A program made the translations under genes and the position numbers. 64,000 nt of DNA from Marinimicrococcus flavescens (GTDB taxonomy: Bacteria; Pseudomonadota; Alphaproteobacteria; Geminicoccales; Geminicoccaceae). The stretch spans positions 248,001-312,000 of the forward strand of contig JARGEQ010000126.1 of the NCBI GenBank assembly GCA_029211145.1, given 5' to 3'. Of this stretch, positions 7,830-15,889 are shown one piece after another (positions within the stretch are counted from its first letter, which is position 1; each line of letters opens with the position of its first letter). Under the pieces are notes generated by a model. That model saw only the letters and a list, made by a program, of their open reading frames with translations. It had not been told where the DNA came from and did no database searches.

Positions 7830-8744
7830 TCAGCCGCCGACCGCAAAGCAGCAGAGCAGCCTGATCTCGACGGCCGGGCTGTCTCCGGGAGCGGCTGCCG
7901 CCGCGGCGCTGCCCGCCTCGAAGCGGCTGGCGAGCCGGTCCGCAGGCAGGCCGCGGCGGGCGAGGTGCTCGACCACGCCGGCCATGCGCAGGAGCGCCAG
8001 CTCCCATGCCTCGATAGCCACGCCCGATTCGTCGGCGGCCGTCCCCAGCCCGCTCTCCACCAGCACGATCCAGTTGCGGCCGGGAGGCAGGCTGCGGATC
8101 GCCGAGCCCAGATCCCCAAGCGCCTCCTCGAGCCGTCCCTCGGCGATCACGTCGAGCGCCGGGCCGGTGCCGGCAAACTCGATCCGTGCGGTAAACAGCG
8201 CCTGTTCCCGGGCAGGGCCGGCGGTGGCGTCGGCAAGCGTGGAAAAGCTGGTGGGGCGCAGCTCCGCCTGGCGGACGGGCGCGGCCTGCTGCTCGCTCAG
8301 GCGGTAGTACAGCTCGGCCACCTGCAGGTTGCGTGTATCGAGCTGGCGCTGCGAGGACCACCACAGCCCGCACATGCCGAGGAAGGCCAGCCCCAGCACG
8401 GCCGCGAGAAAACCCATGGCGCCGCCGCGCTGCGGCCGTAGCACCCGCGGCGGCTCGCGGCGGCGCCGGCCGTTCTGCCAGGACGCCGCCCGCCGCGCCT
8501 CGGTCTGCTCGCGCACCCGGCGGATCGCCTCGCCGTCATACTCGCGGCGCCGCTCGGGGTTGCGCAGCACCTCATAGGCCTCGCGCAGCCGCTGGAACCG
8601 CTCGGCGTCCGCCGCCGAGCCGCCGCGGTCGGGATGGTAGCGTTTGGCGCGATCCCGGAAAGCCGTGCGAATCTCGTCCGCCGTCGCGGTGCGCGAGACG
8701 CCGAGCGAGTGGTAGTAGCCTTCCGGATCACCTAGCGAGTGCAT
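7830..8744 (-). CDS. membrane-anchored J-domain protein
   Basis: 304 residues. The N-terminal J domain (about residues 8-70) contains the HPD tripeptide (RYHPDRGG) that stimulates Hsp70 ATPase, and the usual FQRLREAYEVL helix. A basic linker is followed by a single membrane helix (GFLAAVLGLAFLGMCGLWW, about residues 130-150) and a C-terminal domain of about 130 residues. That domain has a pattern (NWIVLVESGLG...AWELALLRMAGVVEHL...LPADRLASRF) recalling OmpA/MotB-like peptidoglycan-binding folds. If the helix inserts once with the J domain inside, the C-terminal domain is periplasmic. Role unknown; it probably recruits DnaK to a membrane site. Confidence 0.8.
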   Translation of the reverse strand: MHSLGDPEGYYHSLGVSRTATADEIRTAFRDRAKRYHPDRGGSAADAERFQRLREAYEVLRNPERRREYDGEAIRRVREQTEARRAASWQNGRRRREPPRVLRPQRGGAMGFLAAVLGLAFLGMCGLWWSSQRQLDTRNLQVAELYYRLSEQQAAPVRQAELRPTSFSTLADATAGPAREQALFTARIEFAGTGPALDVIAEGRLEEALGDLGSAIRSLPPGRNWIVLVESGLGTAADESGVAIEAWELALLRMAGVVEHLARRGLPADRLASRFEAGSAAAAAAPGDSPAVEIRLLCCFAVGG

Positions 8745-8817
8745 GGATCGGTGGTGCTGGAACCTGTCGGGGTCGTCAAGGCCGCAGGCCTCCGGTCGGC
8801 GGCCGCCGGCATACGCC

Positions 8818-8844
8818 GGGCCGCATGGTTGCGCCGTGCGGCCC
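8818..8844. other. inverted repeat between divergent genes
   Basis: Perfect 8-bp arms GGGCCGCA (8818-8825) and TGCGGCCC (8837-8844) around an 11-base loop in the 140-base divergent promoter region between the J-domain gene and the metallopeptidase gene. Could be an operator or a hairpin in the metallopeptidase leader. Confidence 0.35.
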
Positions 8845-8884
8845 GCGACGGCAAGCTCCCGGCGCGATCTGCGAGAGGAGACCC

Positions 8885-9448
8885 ATGCCGCCGCTCCGCG
8901 CCCTGATGCGCCTGATCCTCGGCACGCCGGTGCCGACGGCGCCGCGCCGCAGGCGGCGCTCCGCGCCCGACTTCCAGCGCAGCAAGGTCTATCGCTGGGA
9001 GGGCCGGCACGTGCTGCCGCGCGACACGGCGGCCCTTTCGCTGGACGAGTGCCGGGCGCTGGTGCTGGCGGCCTATAGCTGGGCCGAGGCGCCGGCCCCC
9101 GGAGACCGCGACTGGGCCCCGCCGCTGGTCACCGACGGCCGCGGCCGCCGCCATGCCTGCGGCTCGCGCGCGGTCATCAAGCTGCCGCGCTGGGCCCGCA
9201 CCCGGCCGGTGGTCCTGCACGAATGCGCCCACGGGCTGGCCCCCGACAAGCACGGGCCGCGGTTCGTGGCGGTCTATGTGGCGCTGATCGAGCAGTTCAT
9301 GGGCCTGCCGCGGGAGGCGCTGGAGGAGAGCCTGAGGGAGGCCGGCATCGCCTTCGGCAAAGTGGCCCGCAGCCGCGAGGGCGCCCTGCTCAGCCGCGCC
9401 CCCTCGCCCGCCAGGGCCGCGGCCCGGCAGCGTCCCGCCGGCAACTGA
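8885..9448 (+). CDS. putative zinc metallopeptidase with HExxH motif
   Basis: 187-residue protein of unknown role. The notable motif is HECAHGLAPDKHGPRF (about residues 112-127): an HExxH zinc site with a following His in HGP, the arrangement of the TIGR04338-like putative metallohydrolases seen mainly in actinobacteria. No signal peptide or membrane helix is visible, so it is probably cytoplasmic. GAGAGGAG just upstream supports the ATG at 8885. The C-terminal tail (SRAPSPARAAARQRPAGN) looks disordered. Substrate unknown. Confidence 0.75.
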   Translation: MPPLRALMRLILGTPVPTAPRRRRRSAPDFQRSKVYRWEGRHVLPRDTAALSLDECRALVLAAYSWAEAPAPGDRDWAPPLVTDGRGRRHACGSRAVIKLPRWARTRPVVLHECAHGLAPDKHGPRFVAVYVALIEQFMGLPREALEESLREAGIAFGKVARSREGALLSRAPSPARAAARQRPAGN

Positions 9449-9490
9449 CAGAAATCAGAGGAAAGCCGCGCGCAGCGCCTTTCACGGCGC
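9446..9490 (-). repeat. dispersed intergenic repeat, copy D (minus orientation)
   Basis: Read on the minus strand it contains GCCGTGAAAGGCGCTGCGCG then CGGCTTTCC and TTTCTGTCAG. Twenty-three of 24 core bases match copy A. It begins right at the stop codon of the metallopeptidase gene. Confidence 0.6.
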
Positions 9491-9530
9491 AGGCGGTGCG
9501 GGCTCGACCGGCTGCCCGGCAGCGCTCCGG

Positions 9531-10145
9531 CTAGCCTGTTCCGGGCAACCGTGAAGGGCTCCCATCCGCCGGCCCCGATACCTCCGGATCGCAAGCCGGT
9601 GCAGGTCGGCCCGCCGGCCCAGGGGCGACGGGAATCTCGAGGGAACGGGCCAGCAGCCGGCCGGTCTCGTCGTGAAGATTGGCAACGCGACCCCACAGGG
9701 GCGCAGCGCCATGTCGGAGGAACTGTCGCAAGAGCGCCGTGGGCTCGGCTGTGAAGAAGGTCTCGACCGCTATCCGGGGCTCGAGGCCGGCAGCGCGGAG
9801 CCAGGCGCCGAAGGGGGTGGGCGAACGGCTCAGCGAGAGAGACGGCGCGTCGGGGAGAGCTTCGAGCTCGACCTGGAGATGGGCGAACTCGACCGGTTGG
9901 CCGGTGCCGCTCAGCAGGAGCACCGTGCGGGCGAGACGGCCTCCGGTCACCTTTTCCTCGAGCGTCCGCCGGCGCAGCGGCGAGCTCCAGGCGGCAGCCA
10001 GCACCTCGGTCATGGTGCGGCGGTGGGCCAAAAGCGCATCGAACGGCGCGGGCGGCGGGCCGGGAGTGCGCCGCAGCGCCGGCACGGCTTCGCCCGCCTT
10101 GTCGAAGAAGGCGCCGAAACCCTCGATCAGCGTGTCGATCGTCAC
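9531..10145 (-). CDS. uncharacterised protein, possibly chorismate-pyruvate-lyase-like
   Basis: 204 residues starting at a GTG whose last bases overlap the stop of the upstream membrane-protein gene (GTGA), so translation is probably coupled. Weak resemblance to the UbiC/DUF98 chorismate-lyase fold is seen in the order HRRTMTEVL, then RTVLLLSGTGQPVEFAH, then a segment ending SPTPFGAWLRAAGLEPRI, where UbiC-like proteins have a substrate-loop Arg and a PLG motif. This family call is tentative. The C-terminal 25 residues are Pro/Gly/Ser-rich and probably disordered. It is the last gene of the copper-resistance-led operon. Confidence 0.6.
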   Translation of the reverse strand: MTIDTLIEGFGAFFDKAGEAVPALRRTPGPPPAPFDALLAHRRTMTEVLAAAWSSPLRRRTLEEKVTGGRLARTVLLLSGTGQPVEFAHLQVELEALPDAPSLSLSRSPTPFGAWLRAAGLEPRIAVETFFTAEPTALLRQFLRHGAAPLWGRVANLHDETGRLLARSLEIPVAPGPAGRPAPACDPEVSGPADGSPSRLPGTG

Positions 10146-11233
10146 CCCTGCCCCTTGTCGATACGGTACTGTCCCCGGTCCTCGAGGGCGGACGGATCGA
10201 GGTCCGCCTCGGCCAGCGCCACGCCCTGCTGCCACAACGCCAGCGCACCGATCAAGGCGATGCTCAGAAGGTTGGTGCCCTCCACCGCGAGGGCCATCGC
10301 CAGCGCCTGCTCCTCGGCCACGCCCAGCAGGCCCAGCGCGAAGACGGCGCCGAGGAGAAAGCTGCCGGCCGCGCGGGCGAAATAGCCGAGGATGCCGACG
10401 AAGCCCAGGCAGACCAGGAGGAAGAGATAGTCGCCCGGCTCGAGGACCACGCCAAAGGCGAGGCCGGCCCACAGGAAGTGGGTGGCGGCCAGCGGCTTGA
10501 TGAGCAGGCTCGCCCCCACCACCCGCACGCCGCGGCGCGGCTCGCGCGGCCAGGCGCCGCCGCGGGCAAACGCCGCGGCCATGCCGACCGCCCGCTCGCC
10601 CACCCCGAAAGGCAACCGTCCGGCGGTGCGCACCATGCGGCCCTCGGCGGCCAGCAGCCCGTCCTGCGAACGGACGAGCAGGAGCAGCAGGGTGGAGAGC
10701 AGCACGAAGCTGCCGGTGCCGATCCAAAAGAGCAGGCCGCGGATGCCGGCCTGGTCGACGAAGGCGACGTTCAAGAGGGCCACGGGCACGAGCAGGGCGA
10801 AGACCACGCCGTCGACCAGCCGGTCGACCGCCACCGTGGCCAGCACCGTCGGCAGCTCGAGCCGCTCCCGCCGCGCCACCAGCCACGAGCGGGCCACCGC
10901 CCCCACCCCCAGCGGGATCAGGATGGCGAGAAGCTGGCCGGCCATGATGCTGCCGAGGAGACGCAGCGGCCCTACCCGCGCGAAGGGGGCCAAAAGCTGC
11001 CGCCACTTCCAGGCACGCAGGGTCTGCTCGACCAAAAGAGCGGCCGGCAGCAGCAGGAGAAAGCGCAGGTCCGCCTCGTCAAGCACCTCGACGAAGCGCT
11101 CGAGGCGGAAGCCGCGCAGCACGTAGACGAGGATCGCCACACCGAGGAGGCCGCTGACCCACGGCATCCAGCGCCGCCAGCTGCGCGGGCGGGAGCGGTC
11201 GCCAGCGGCCCGAACGGAGGAGGAAGCCTCCAT
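10142..11233 (-). CDS. lysylphosphatidylglycerol synthase TM region / UPF0104 family integral membrane protein
   Basis: 363-residue polytopic membrane protein with a short basic cytoplasmic N-terminus and about eight hydrophobic segments. Motifs typical of the LPG_synthase_TM/UPF0104 family are present: WKWRQLLAP, a glycine-rich GQLLAILIPLGVGAVARSWL segment, and AVDRLVDG. Relatives include the flippase part of MprF and other lipid or sugar-lipid transport proteins; no catalytic lysyltransferase domain is attached. The ATG overlaps the stop of the DUF411 gene (TGATG) and its own stop overlaps the next start (GTGA). Substrate unknown. Confidence 0.82.
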   Translation of the reverse strand: MEASSSVRAAGDRSRPRSWRRWMPWVSGLLGVAILVYVLRGFRLERFVEVLDEADLRFLLLLPAALLVEQTLRAWKWRQLLAPFARVGPLRLLGSIMAGQLLAILIPLGVGAVARSWLVARRERLELPTVLATVAVDRLVDGVVFALLVPVALLNVAFVDQAGIRGLLFWIGTGSFVLLSTLLLLLVRSQDGLLAAEGRMVRTAGRLPFGVGERAVGMAAAFARGGAWPREPRRGVRVVGASLLIKPLAATHFLWAGLAFGVVLEPGDYLFLLVCLGFVGILGYFARAAGSFLLGAVFALGLLGVAEEQALAMALAVEGTNLLSIALIGALALWQQGVALAEADLDPSALEDRGQYRIDKGQG

Positions 11234-11727
11234 CAGCCGGCGATGCGCTCCGGGCCCCGAAAGCGCATGAAGCGCTCGACCCCGCCCGCCCGGTCGAAGG
11301 CCAGGACGTCATAGGTCTGCGGCTGGTCGCTTGGCATGCCGGGCGAGCCCATGGGCATGCCGGGCACGGCGAGACCGGCCACGGCCGGGCGCTCCGCCAG
11401 AAGCTGTTCCACCGCCTCCGCCGGCACATGGCCCTCGACGGCATAGCCCGCCACCTCGCCGGTGTGGCAGCCGGCGAGCTCGGCCGGCACGCCCAGCAGC
11501 GCGCGCTGGCCCGCCACATCGCTGCTCTCGACGAGGCGGACGGGGAAGCCGGCCGCCTCCAGATGCCCGGCCCAGGCGGTGCAGCAGCCACACCAGGGAT
11601 CCTTCCAGACGGTGACCAGCGGCCTCCCGGCCGCGGCGGCCGGGCGGAGGGCGGCCGCCAGCGGAAGGGCTGCGCCCAGAAGCAGGAGGCGACGGCGGGA
11701 AAGCGGGCTCATGCGAGGCTCCATCAT
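11233..11727 (-). CDS. DUF411 family metal-binding protein
   Basis: 164 residues with an [10 protein letters not shown] twin-arginine-like or Sec signal ending AAAAGRP. DUF411 hallmarks are [22 protein letters not shown] (positions about 40-61; the Cys-x-Cys-Cys cluster is the key), [28 protein letters not shown] and a final DVLAFD segment. Such periplasmic proteins are commonly encoded with copper-export genes and are thought to bind copper. The start at 11727 is chosen because its ATG overlaps the copA stop codon (ATGA). Second gene of the copper operon. Confidence 0.9.
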   Translation of the reverse strand: MMEPRMSPLSRRRLLLLGAALPLAAALRPAAAAGRPLVTVWKDPWCGCCTAWAGHLEAAGFPVRLVESSDVAGQRALLGVPAELAGCHTGEVAGYAVEGHVPAEAVEQLLAERPAVAGLAVPGMPMGSPGMPSDQPQTYDVLAFDRAGGVERFMRFRGPERIAG

Positions 11728-14144
11728 GCGGGCTGTCCGAGGGCGGGGCGCCAGCGGCGCAGGAAGAGGGCGTTGGTGACGACCGAGACGCTGCTGAGCG
11801 CCATCGCCGCACCGGCCATGGCGGGGCTCAGATAGCCGAGAGCGGCGAGCGGGATGCCCAGCGTGTTGTAGGCGAACGCCCAGAACAGGTTCTGGCCGAT
11901 CTTGCGCCAGGTGGCCCGGGCGATCTCGAGGGCGGCCGGCACGAGCAGCGGGTTGGGCCGCATCAGCGTGATCCCGGCTGCTGCCAGCGCCACGTCGGCG
12001 CCGGTGCCCACGGCAATGCCGACATCGGCCGCGGCCAGCGCCGGCGCGTCGTTGACGCCGTCGCCCACCATGGCGACGACCCGGCCGCTGCCGCGCAGCC
12101 GCTCCACCTCGGCGGCCTTCTCCTCGGGCCGGACCGGCGCCCGCACCTCGCGGATGCCGATGGCGTCCGCCACCCGGCGGGCGGTGGCCTCGTTGTCGCC
12201 CGACATCATCACCGGCTCGATATCCCGCTCGCTGAGCCTCGCCACGGCGCCGGCCGATTCCGGCCGCAGCGCATCCTCGAAAGCCACCAGCCCCAGCACC
12301 GCGCCGTCGCCCGCCACCCAGGAGACGGTTCGTCCGGCCCGGGCCAGCTCCTCGGCCCGGCTCCTCCATGAACCGGTCGCCACACCTTCCCGTTCCAGAA
12401 GGGTGGCACGGCCGACGAGCACGCGCCGCCCGCCGAGCGTGGCGGCGAGACCGAGACCGGGCACACCCTCGAAGTCGTCGAGCGGCTCCAGCTGCAGGCC
12501 CCGCTCCCTGGCCGCGCGCAGCATCGAGTGGCCGAGCGGATGCTCGCTGCCCTGCTGGGCGGCGGCGGCCAGTGCCAGCATGGCGGCCTCGTCCGCGGCC
12601 TCGACCGCCACCAGCTCGGGCCGCCCCCGGGTGAGCGTGCCGGTCTTGTCGAAGATCACCGCGTCGACCGCGTGCGCCCGCTCCAGGGTCTCGATGTCGC
12701 GGATCAGGATGCCGGCCCGGGCAGCGGCACCGGTGCCTGCCACCAGCGCTGCCGGCGTGGCGAGGCCCAGCGCGCAGGGGCAGGCGATGACGGTGACGGA
12801 AACGGCGGCGATGATGGCCGCCTCGAGCGTCCCGCCGGCGATGAGCCAGCCCGCCATGGTCAAAAGCGCGATGAGCAGCACCACCGGCACGAAGACGGCG
12901 CTCACCCTGTCCACCAGCCGCTGGATCGGCGCCTTGCCGGCCTGGGCGCTGGCGACCAGCTCGGTGATCCGGGCCAGGGTCGTGTCCCGGCCCACCCGCG
13001 AGGCGCGCAGGCGCAGCAGGCCCGAGCCGTTGATCGCTCCGGCGATGACGGTATCGCCTTTGGCGCGGGCCACCGGCAGGCTCTCGCCGGTGAGCAGCGA
13101 CTCGTCGAGCTCGCTGCTGCCGCGGACGATCTCGCCATCGACCGGCACCCGCTCGCCCGGCCGCACCACCACCGTCTCGCCGACCGCCACGCTGGCTACC
13201 GGGACCTCGACCTCCTCGCCGCGGCGTACGACACGGGCGGTCTCGGGGCGCAGCGCCATCAGCGCGCGGATCGCCTCGCTGGCGCTGCGCTTGGCCCGGC
13301 CCTCCAGCCACTTGCCGAAGAGCACCAGGGTGATGATGGCGGCCGAGGCCTCGAAATAGAGGTGGCCTTGCGCTGCCTCGCCGCGTGTCACGAGGAAATA
13401 GACGCTCAGGAGGAAGGCCATGCTGGTGCCGATGGCAACCAGCAGATCCATGTTGCCGGTCCGCGCCCGGAGCGCCTTCCACGCTGCCTTGTAGAAGCGC
13501 GCGCCGATGACGAGCTGCACCGGCGTCGCCAGCAAAAGCTCGAGCCAGGGCGGCATGTGCAGGCCGCCGCCCAGCGGCATCAGGATCATCTGGAGAAGGA
13601 ACGGCAGGGTGAGAAGCGCCGAGACCGCGAGCGTCAGCGTCTCGCGCCGGCGTGCGGCCTGCTCCTCCGCCTCGTCGGCGGCGCTGGCACCTGCCTCGTC
13701 CGCCAGCGCGGCGCCATAGCCTGCCTTCTCGACGGCGGCAACGAGCTCACCTGTCTTTACGGCGTCGGGCACCACCCGCAGCTCGGCCCGCTCCAGCGCG
13801 AGGTTGACGCTCGCCGCCAGCACACCCGGCACGCGCAGCAGCGCCTTCTCGATGCGGTCTGCGCACGACGCGCAGGTCATGCCCCGCACCGCCAGCGTCA
13901 CATGACGCTCCGGCACGCCGTAGCCGGCCTCGTGGACCGCCCTCGCCAGCGCGGCTGGATCGGCGCCTGCGGCGGTGGTCCGCACGACCGCCCGCTCCAG
14001 CGCCAGATTGACCTTCGCGTCCCGCACGCCCGGCACCGCCTGCAGCGCCTTCTCGACGCGCCCGGCACACGAGGCACAGGTCATGCCGCTCACCGGCAGC
14101 TCCAGCCGTTCCCCGGCCTCGGGTTCCGCCAGGACCGTCGTCAT
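11724..14144 (-). CDS. copA: Cu+-exporting P1B-type ATPase
   Basis: 806-residue copper-exporting ATPase of the inner membrane. Two N-terminal heavy-metal-binding domains carry [10 protein letters not shown] (residues 20-29) and [10 protein letters not shown] (about 88-97). The membrane metal site is the CPC of [13 protein letters not shown] (about residue 456). The phosphorylated Asp is in FDKTGTLT (about residue 495), with SEHPLG in the nucleotide-binding domain and [10 protein letters not shown] near the end. Length and domain order are normal for CopA. It is preceded by a CueR-type promoter and followed, with overlapping stop/start codons, by the DUF411 protein, supporting a copper-detoxification operon. 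No cueR gene is in the window. Confidence 0.97.
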   Translation of the reverse strand: MTTVLAEPEAGERLELPVSGMTCASCAGRVEKALQAVPGVRDAKVNLALERAVVRTTAAGADPAALARAVHEAGYGVPERHVTLAVRGMTCASCADRIEKALLRVPGVLAASVNLALERAELRVVPDAVKTGELVAAVEKAGYGAALADEAGASAADEAEEQAARRRETLTLAVSALLTLPFLLQMILMPLGGGLHMPPWLELLLATPVQLVIGARFYKAAWKALRARTGNMDLLVAIGTSMAFLLSVYFLVTRGEAAQGHLYFEASAAIITLVLFGKWLEGRAKRSASEAIRALMALRPETARVVRRGEEVEVPVASVAVGETVVVRPGERVPVDGEIVRGSSELDESLLTGESLPVARAKGDTVIAGAINGSGLLRLRASRVGRDTTLARITELVASAQAGKAPIQRLVDRVSAVFVPVVLLIALLTMAGWLIAGGTLEAAIIAAVSVTVIACPCALGLATPAALVAGTGAAARAGILIRDIETLERAHAVDAVIFDKTGTLTRGRPELVAVEAADEAAMLALAAAAQQGSEHPLGHSMLRAARERGLQLEPLDDFEGVPGLGLAATLGGRRVLVGRATLLEREGVATGSWRSRAEELARAGRTVSWVAGDGAVLGLVAFEDALRPESAGAVARLSERDIEPVMMSGDNEATARRVADAIGIREVRAPVRPEEKAAEVERLRGSGRVVAMVGDGVNDAPALAAADVGIAVGTGADVALAAAGITLMRPNPLLVPAALEIARATWRKIGQNLFWAFAYNTLGIPLAALGYLSPAMAGAAMALSSVSVVTNALFLRRWRPALGQPA

Positions 14145-14177
14145 CGCTCGTCCTTCCCGGTCTGATACGATGCGCCC

Positions 14178-14208
14178 CAGATGGGGCTTCCAGTAACGGG
14201 AAGGTCAA
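14178..14208 (-). promoter_or_regulatory. CueR-type promoter of copA
   Basis: On the minus strand the sequence reads TTGACC (-35, 14208-14203), a 19-base spacer TTCCCGTTACTGGAAGCCC, then CATCTG as a possible -10 (14183-14178). The dyad CCTTCC...GGAAG inside an over-long 19-base spacer is the hallmark of MerR-family copper regulators (CueR) and is close to the E. coli copA promoter. It lies about 35 bases upstream of the copA start. Confidence 0.78.
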
Positions 14209-14216
14209 GGGCCGCT

Positions 14217-14888
14217 TCAGCCTTCCCTGGCGATGATCGCGTCGGCCACCTCGAGGAGGTCGGCGCCCGTGATGTCAGGCACTGGGGCCAGCGGGTCGAG
14301 CACCATGCCCGGGCGGGCGACGAAGGCGGCTGCGCAGCCGGCGCGCATGGCGCCCGCGACGTCCCAGGCGTGAGCCGCCACCAGCCGGGTCTCCGCCTCG
14401 GGCACGCCCATCGCGCGGGCCGCCGCGCGGTAGGCGCCGGCGGCAGGCTTGATGCGCCGCGGCGTGTCGGCCGAGAGGATCTGCTCGAAGCGGTCGGCGA
14501 TGCCGGCATGGACGAGCTGCGCCTCCGCCACCTCGAGGGTCGAGTTGGTGAGCGCCGCCAGCCGGAAACCGGCGCTGCGTAGGCGGTCGAGGGCCTGCGG
14601 GACCTCGGGGTGCGGGGGCAGCTCACGCATCCTGAGCAGGAGCTCCTGCTGCGGCTGCGCGCCGGCCTCGATCCCGCGCCGCGCCACCACCATGGAGAGC
14701 GCTGCCCGGCCGATCGCCCCGAAATCCGCATAGGCATCGGTGACGGTCGCCACCAGGGCCGACTGCAACAGCTGCTGGAACCACTCCCGGCGCGCCGCCG
14801 CGTCGCCGAACAGCGCCTCGAAATGCGGATCGAGGGCTGCCAGATCGAGCATCGTCTCGTTGACGTCGAAGAGGATGACGTGACGCAT
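14217..14888 (-). CDS. haloacid dehalogenase, type II (HAD superfamily)
   Basis: 223 residues. The HAD nucleophile motif is FDVNETMLD (Asp about residue 7), followed by the cap domain. Motif II is LTNSTLEVAEAQL, and later ones include RIKPAAGAYRAAAR (catalytic Lys) and LVAAHAWDVAGAMRAGC with the class-II-dehalogenase HAWD pattern. Such enzymes hydrolyse 2-haloacids to 2-hydroxyacids, though many homologues act on other substrates. ATG 14888 is chosen over 14948 because AAGGAG lies just upstream and the HAD motif then starts at the usual position. Confidence 0.88.
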   Translation of the reverse strand: MRHVILFDVNETMLDLAALDPHFEALFGDAAARREWFQQLLQSALVATVTDAYADFGAIGRAALSMVVARRGIEAGAQPQQELLLRMRELPPHPEVPQALDRLRSAGFRLAALTNSTLEVAEAQLVHAGIADRFEQILSADTPRRIKPAAGAYRAAARAMGVPEAETRLVAAHAWDVAGAMRAGCAAAFVARPGMVLDPLAPVPDITGADLLEVADAIIAREG

Positions 14889-15073
14889 GGCCTGCTCCTT
14901 CCCCGGCCGCCCGCACCGCGCGCCCGCCGGCGCCACGATCATGGGCATGGAGCAGCTCCGGCGAAATCACGGTCCGGTGATGCAATTTCGACCGGCAGGC
15001 CCGCAGCGAGCGCCCTTCCCTTATATTCGCTGCTTCTTGTATTCGCCCATGCGCAACCGGAGATGGAGCAGGC

Positions 15074-15868
15074 ATGGGCTTCGAGGCAATCGGCATCGAG
15101 ACGGCGCTGACGCTGCTTTCAGGCGGGCTGGTAGGCTTTACCCTGGGCCTGATCGGCGGCGGGGGCTCCATCCTGGCGGTGCCGCTGCTCATCCATGTGG
15201 TAGGGGTGCAGCCGGCCCATATGGCGATCGGCACCAGCGCCCTTGCCGTCGGCCTCAACGCCTGCGCCAACCTGCTGCCGCACGCGCGGGCCGGCCATGT
15301 GCGCTGGCGCAGCGCGGGGATCTTCGCGCTGGCCGGCGTGCTGGGGGCGCTCGGCGGGGCAGCGCTCGGCAAGCTCGTCGACGGCCAGCGCCTGCTCCTG
15401 CTCTTTGCCCTGCTGATGCTCGTGGTGGCCGGATTGATGCTGCGCCGTCGGGCCGTCGGCACGGCGGCGCCGGAGCTGCTCGACGGCCCGACCGTCGGCC
15501 GGCTGGGCTCCTTCGGCCTCGCCACCGGCGGGCTTTCCGGCTTCTTCGGGATCGGCGGCGGGTTTCTCGTGGTGCCTGGCCTGATCGCCGCCACCAGCAT
15601 GCCGACACTGCATGCCGTGGGCTCGTCGCTGGTGGCGGTCGCCAGCTTCGGCATGACCACGGCAGCGAGCTACGCCGCCAGCGGCCTCGTCGACGGCGCG
15701 CTTGCCTTGCGCTTCATCCTGGCGGGCGTCGTCGGCGGCTGGGCGGGCATGCGACTTGCGACCCGGCTGGGCGGCGCCCGCGACCGGCTGGGCCGCCTGT
15801 TCGCCGCCATCCTGGTGCTGGTCGCCCTCTACATGCTGGTCACCGGCTGGCAGGCCCTGGCCGGCTGA
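15074..15868 (+). CDS. TauE/SafE family sulfite/organosulfonate exporter
   Basis: 264-residue membrane protein with about eight helices in two inverted halves. Each half starts with the family's glycine-rich motif: GLIGGGGSILAVPLLI near residue 24 and FFGIGGGFLVVPGLIA near residue 157. Members export or import sulfite, sulfonates or related anions. It stands alone, divergent from the dehalogenase gene and convergent with metH, so context gives no substrate. Confidence 0.88.
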   Translation: MGFEAIGIETALTLLSGGLVGFTLGLIGGGGSILAVPLLIHVVGVQPAHMAIGTSALAVGLNACANLLPHARAGHVRWRSAGIFALAGVLGALGGAALGKLVDGQRLLLLFALLMLVVAGLMLRRRAVGTAAPELLDGPTVGRLGSFGLATGGLSGFFGIGGGFLVVPGLIAATSMPTLHAVGSSLVAVASFGMTTAASYAASGLVDGALALRFILAGVVGGWAGMRLATRLGGARDRLGRLFAAILVLVALYMLVTGWQALAG

Positions 15869-15889
15869 GCAGGCAGGGCCCTCCCCGCC

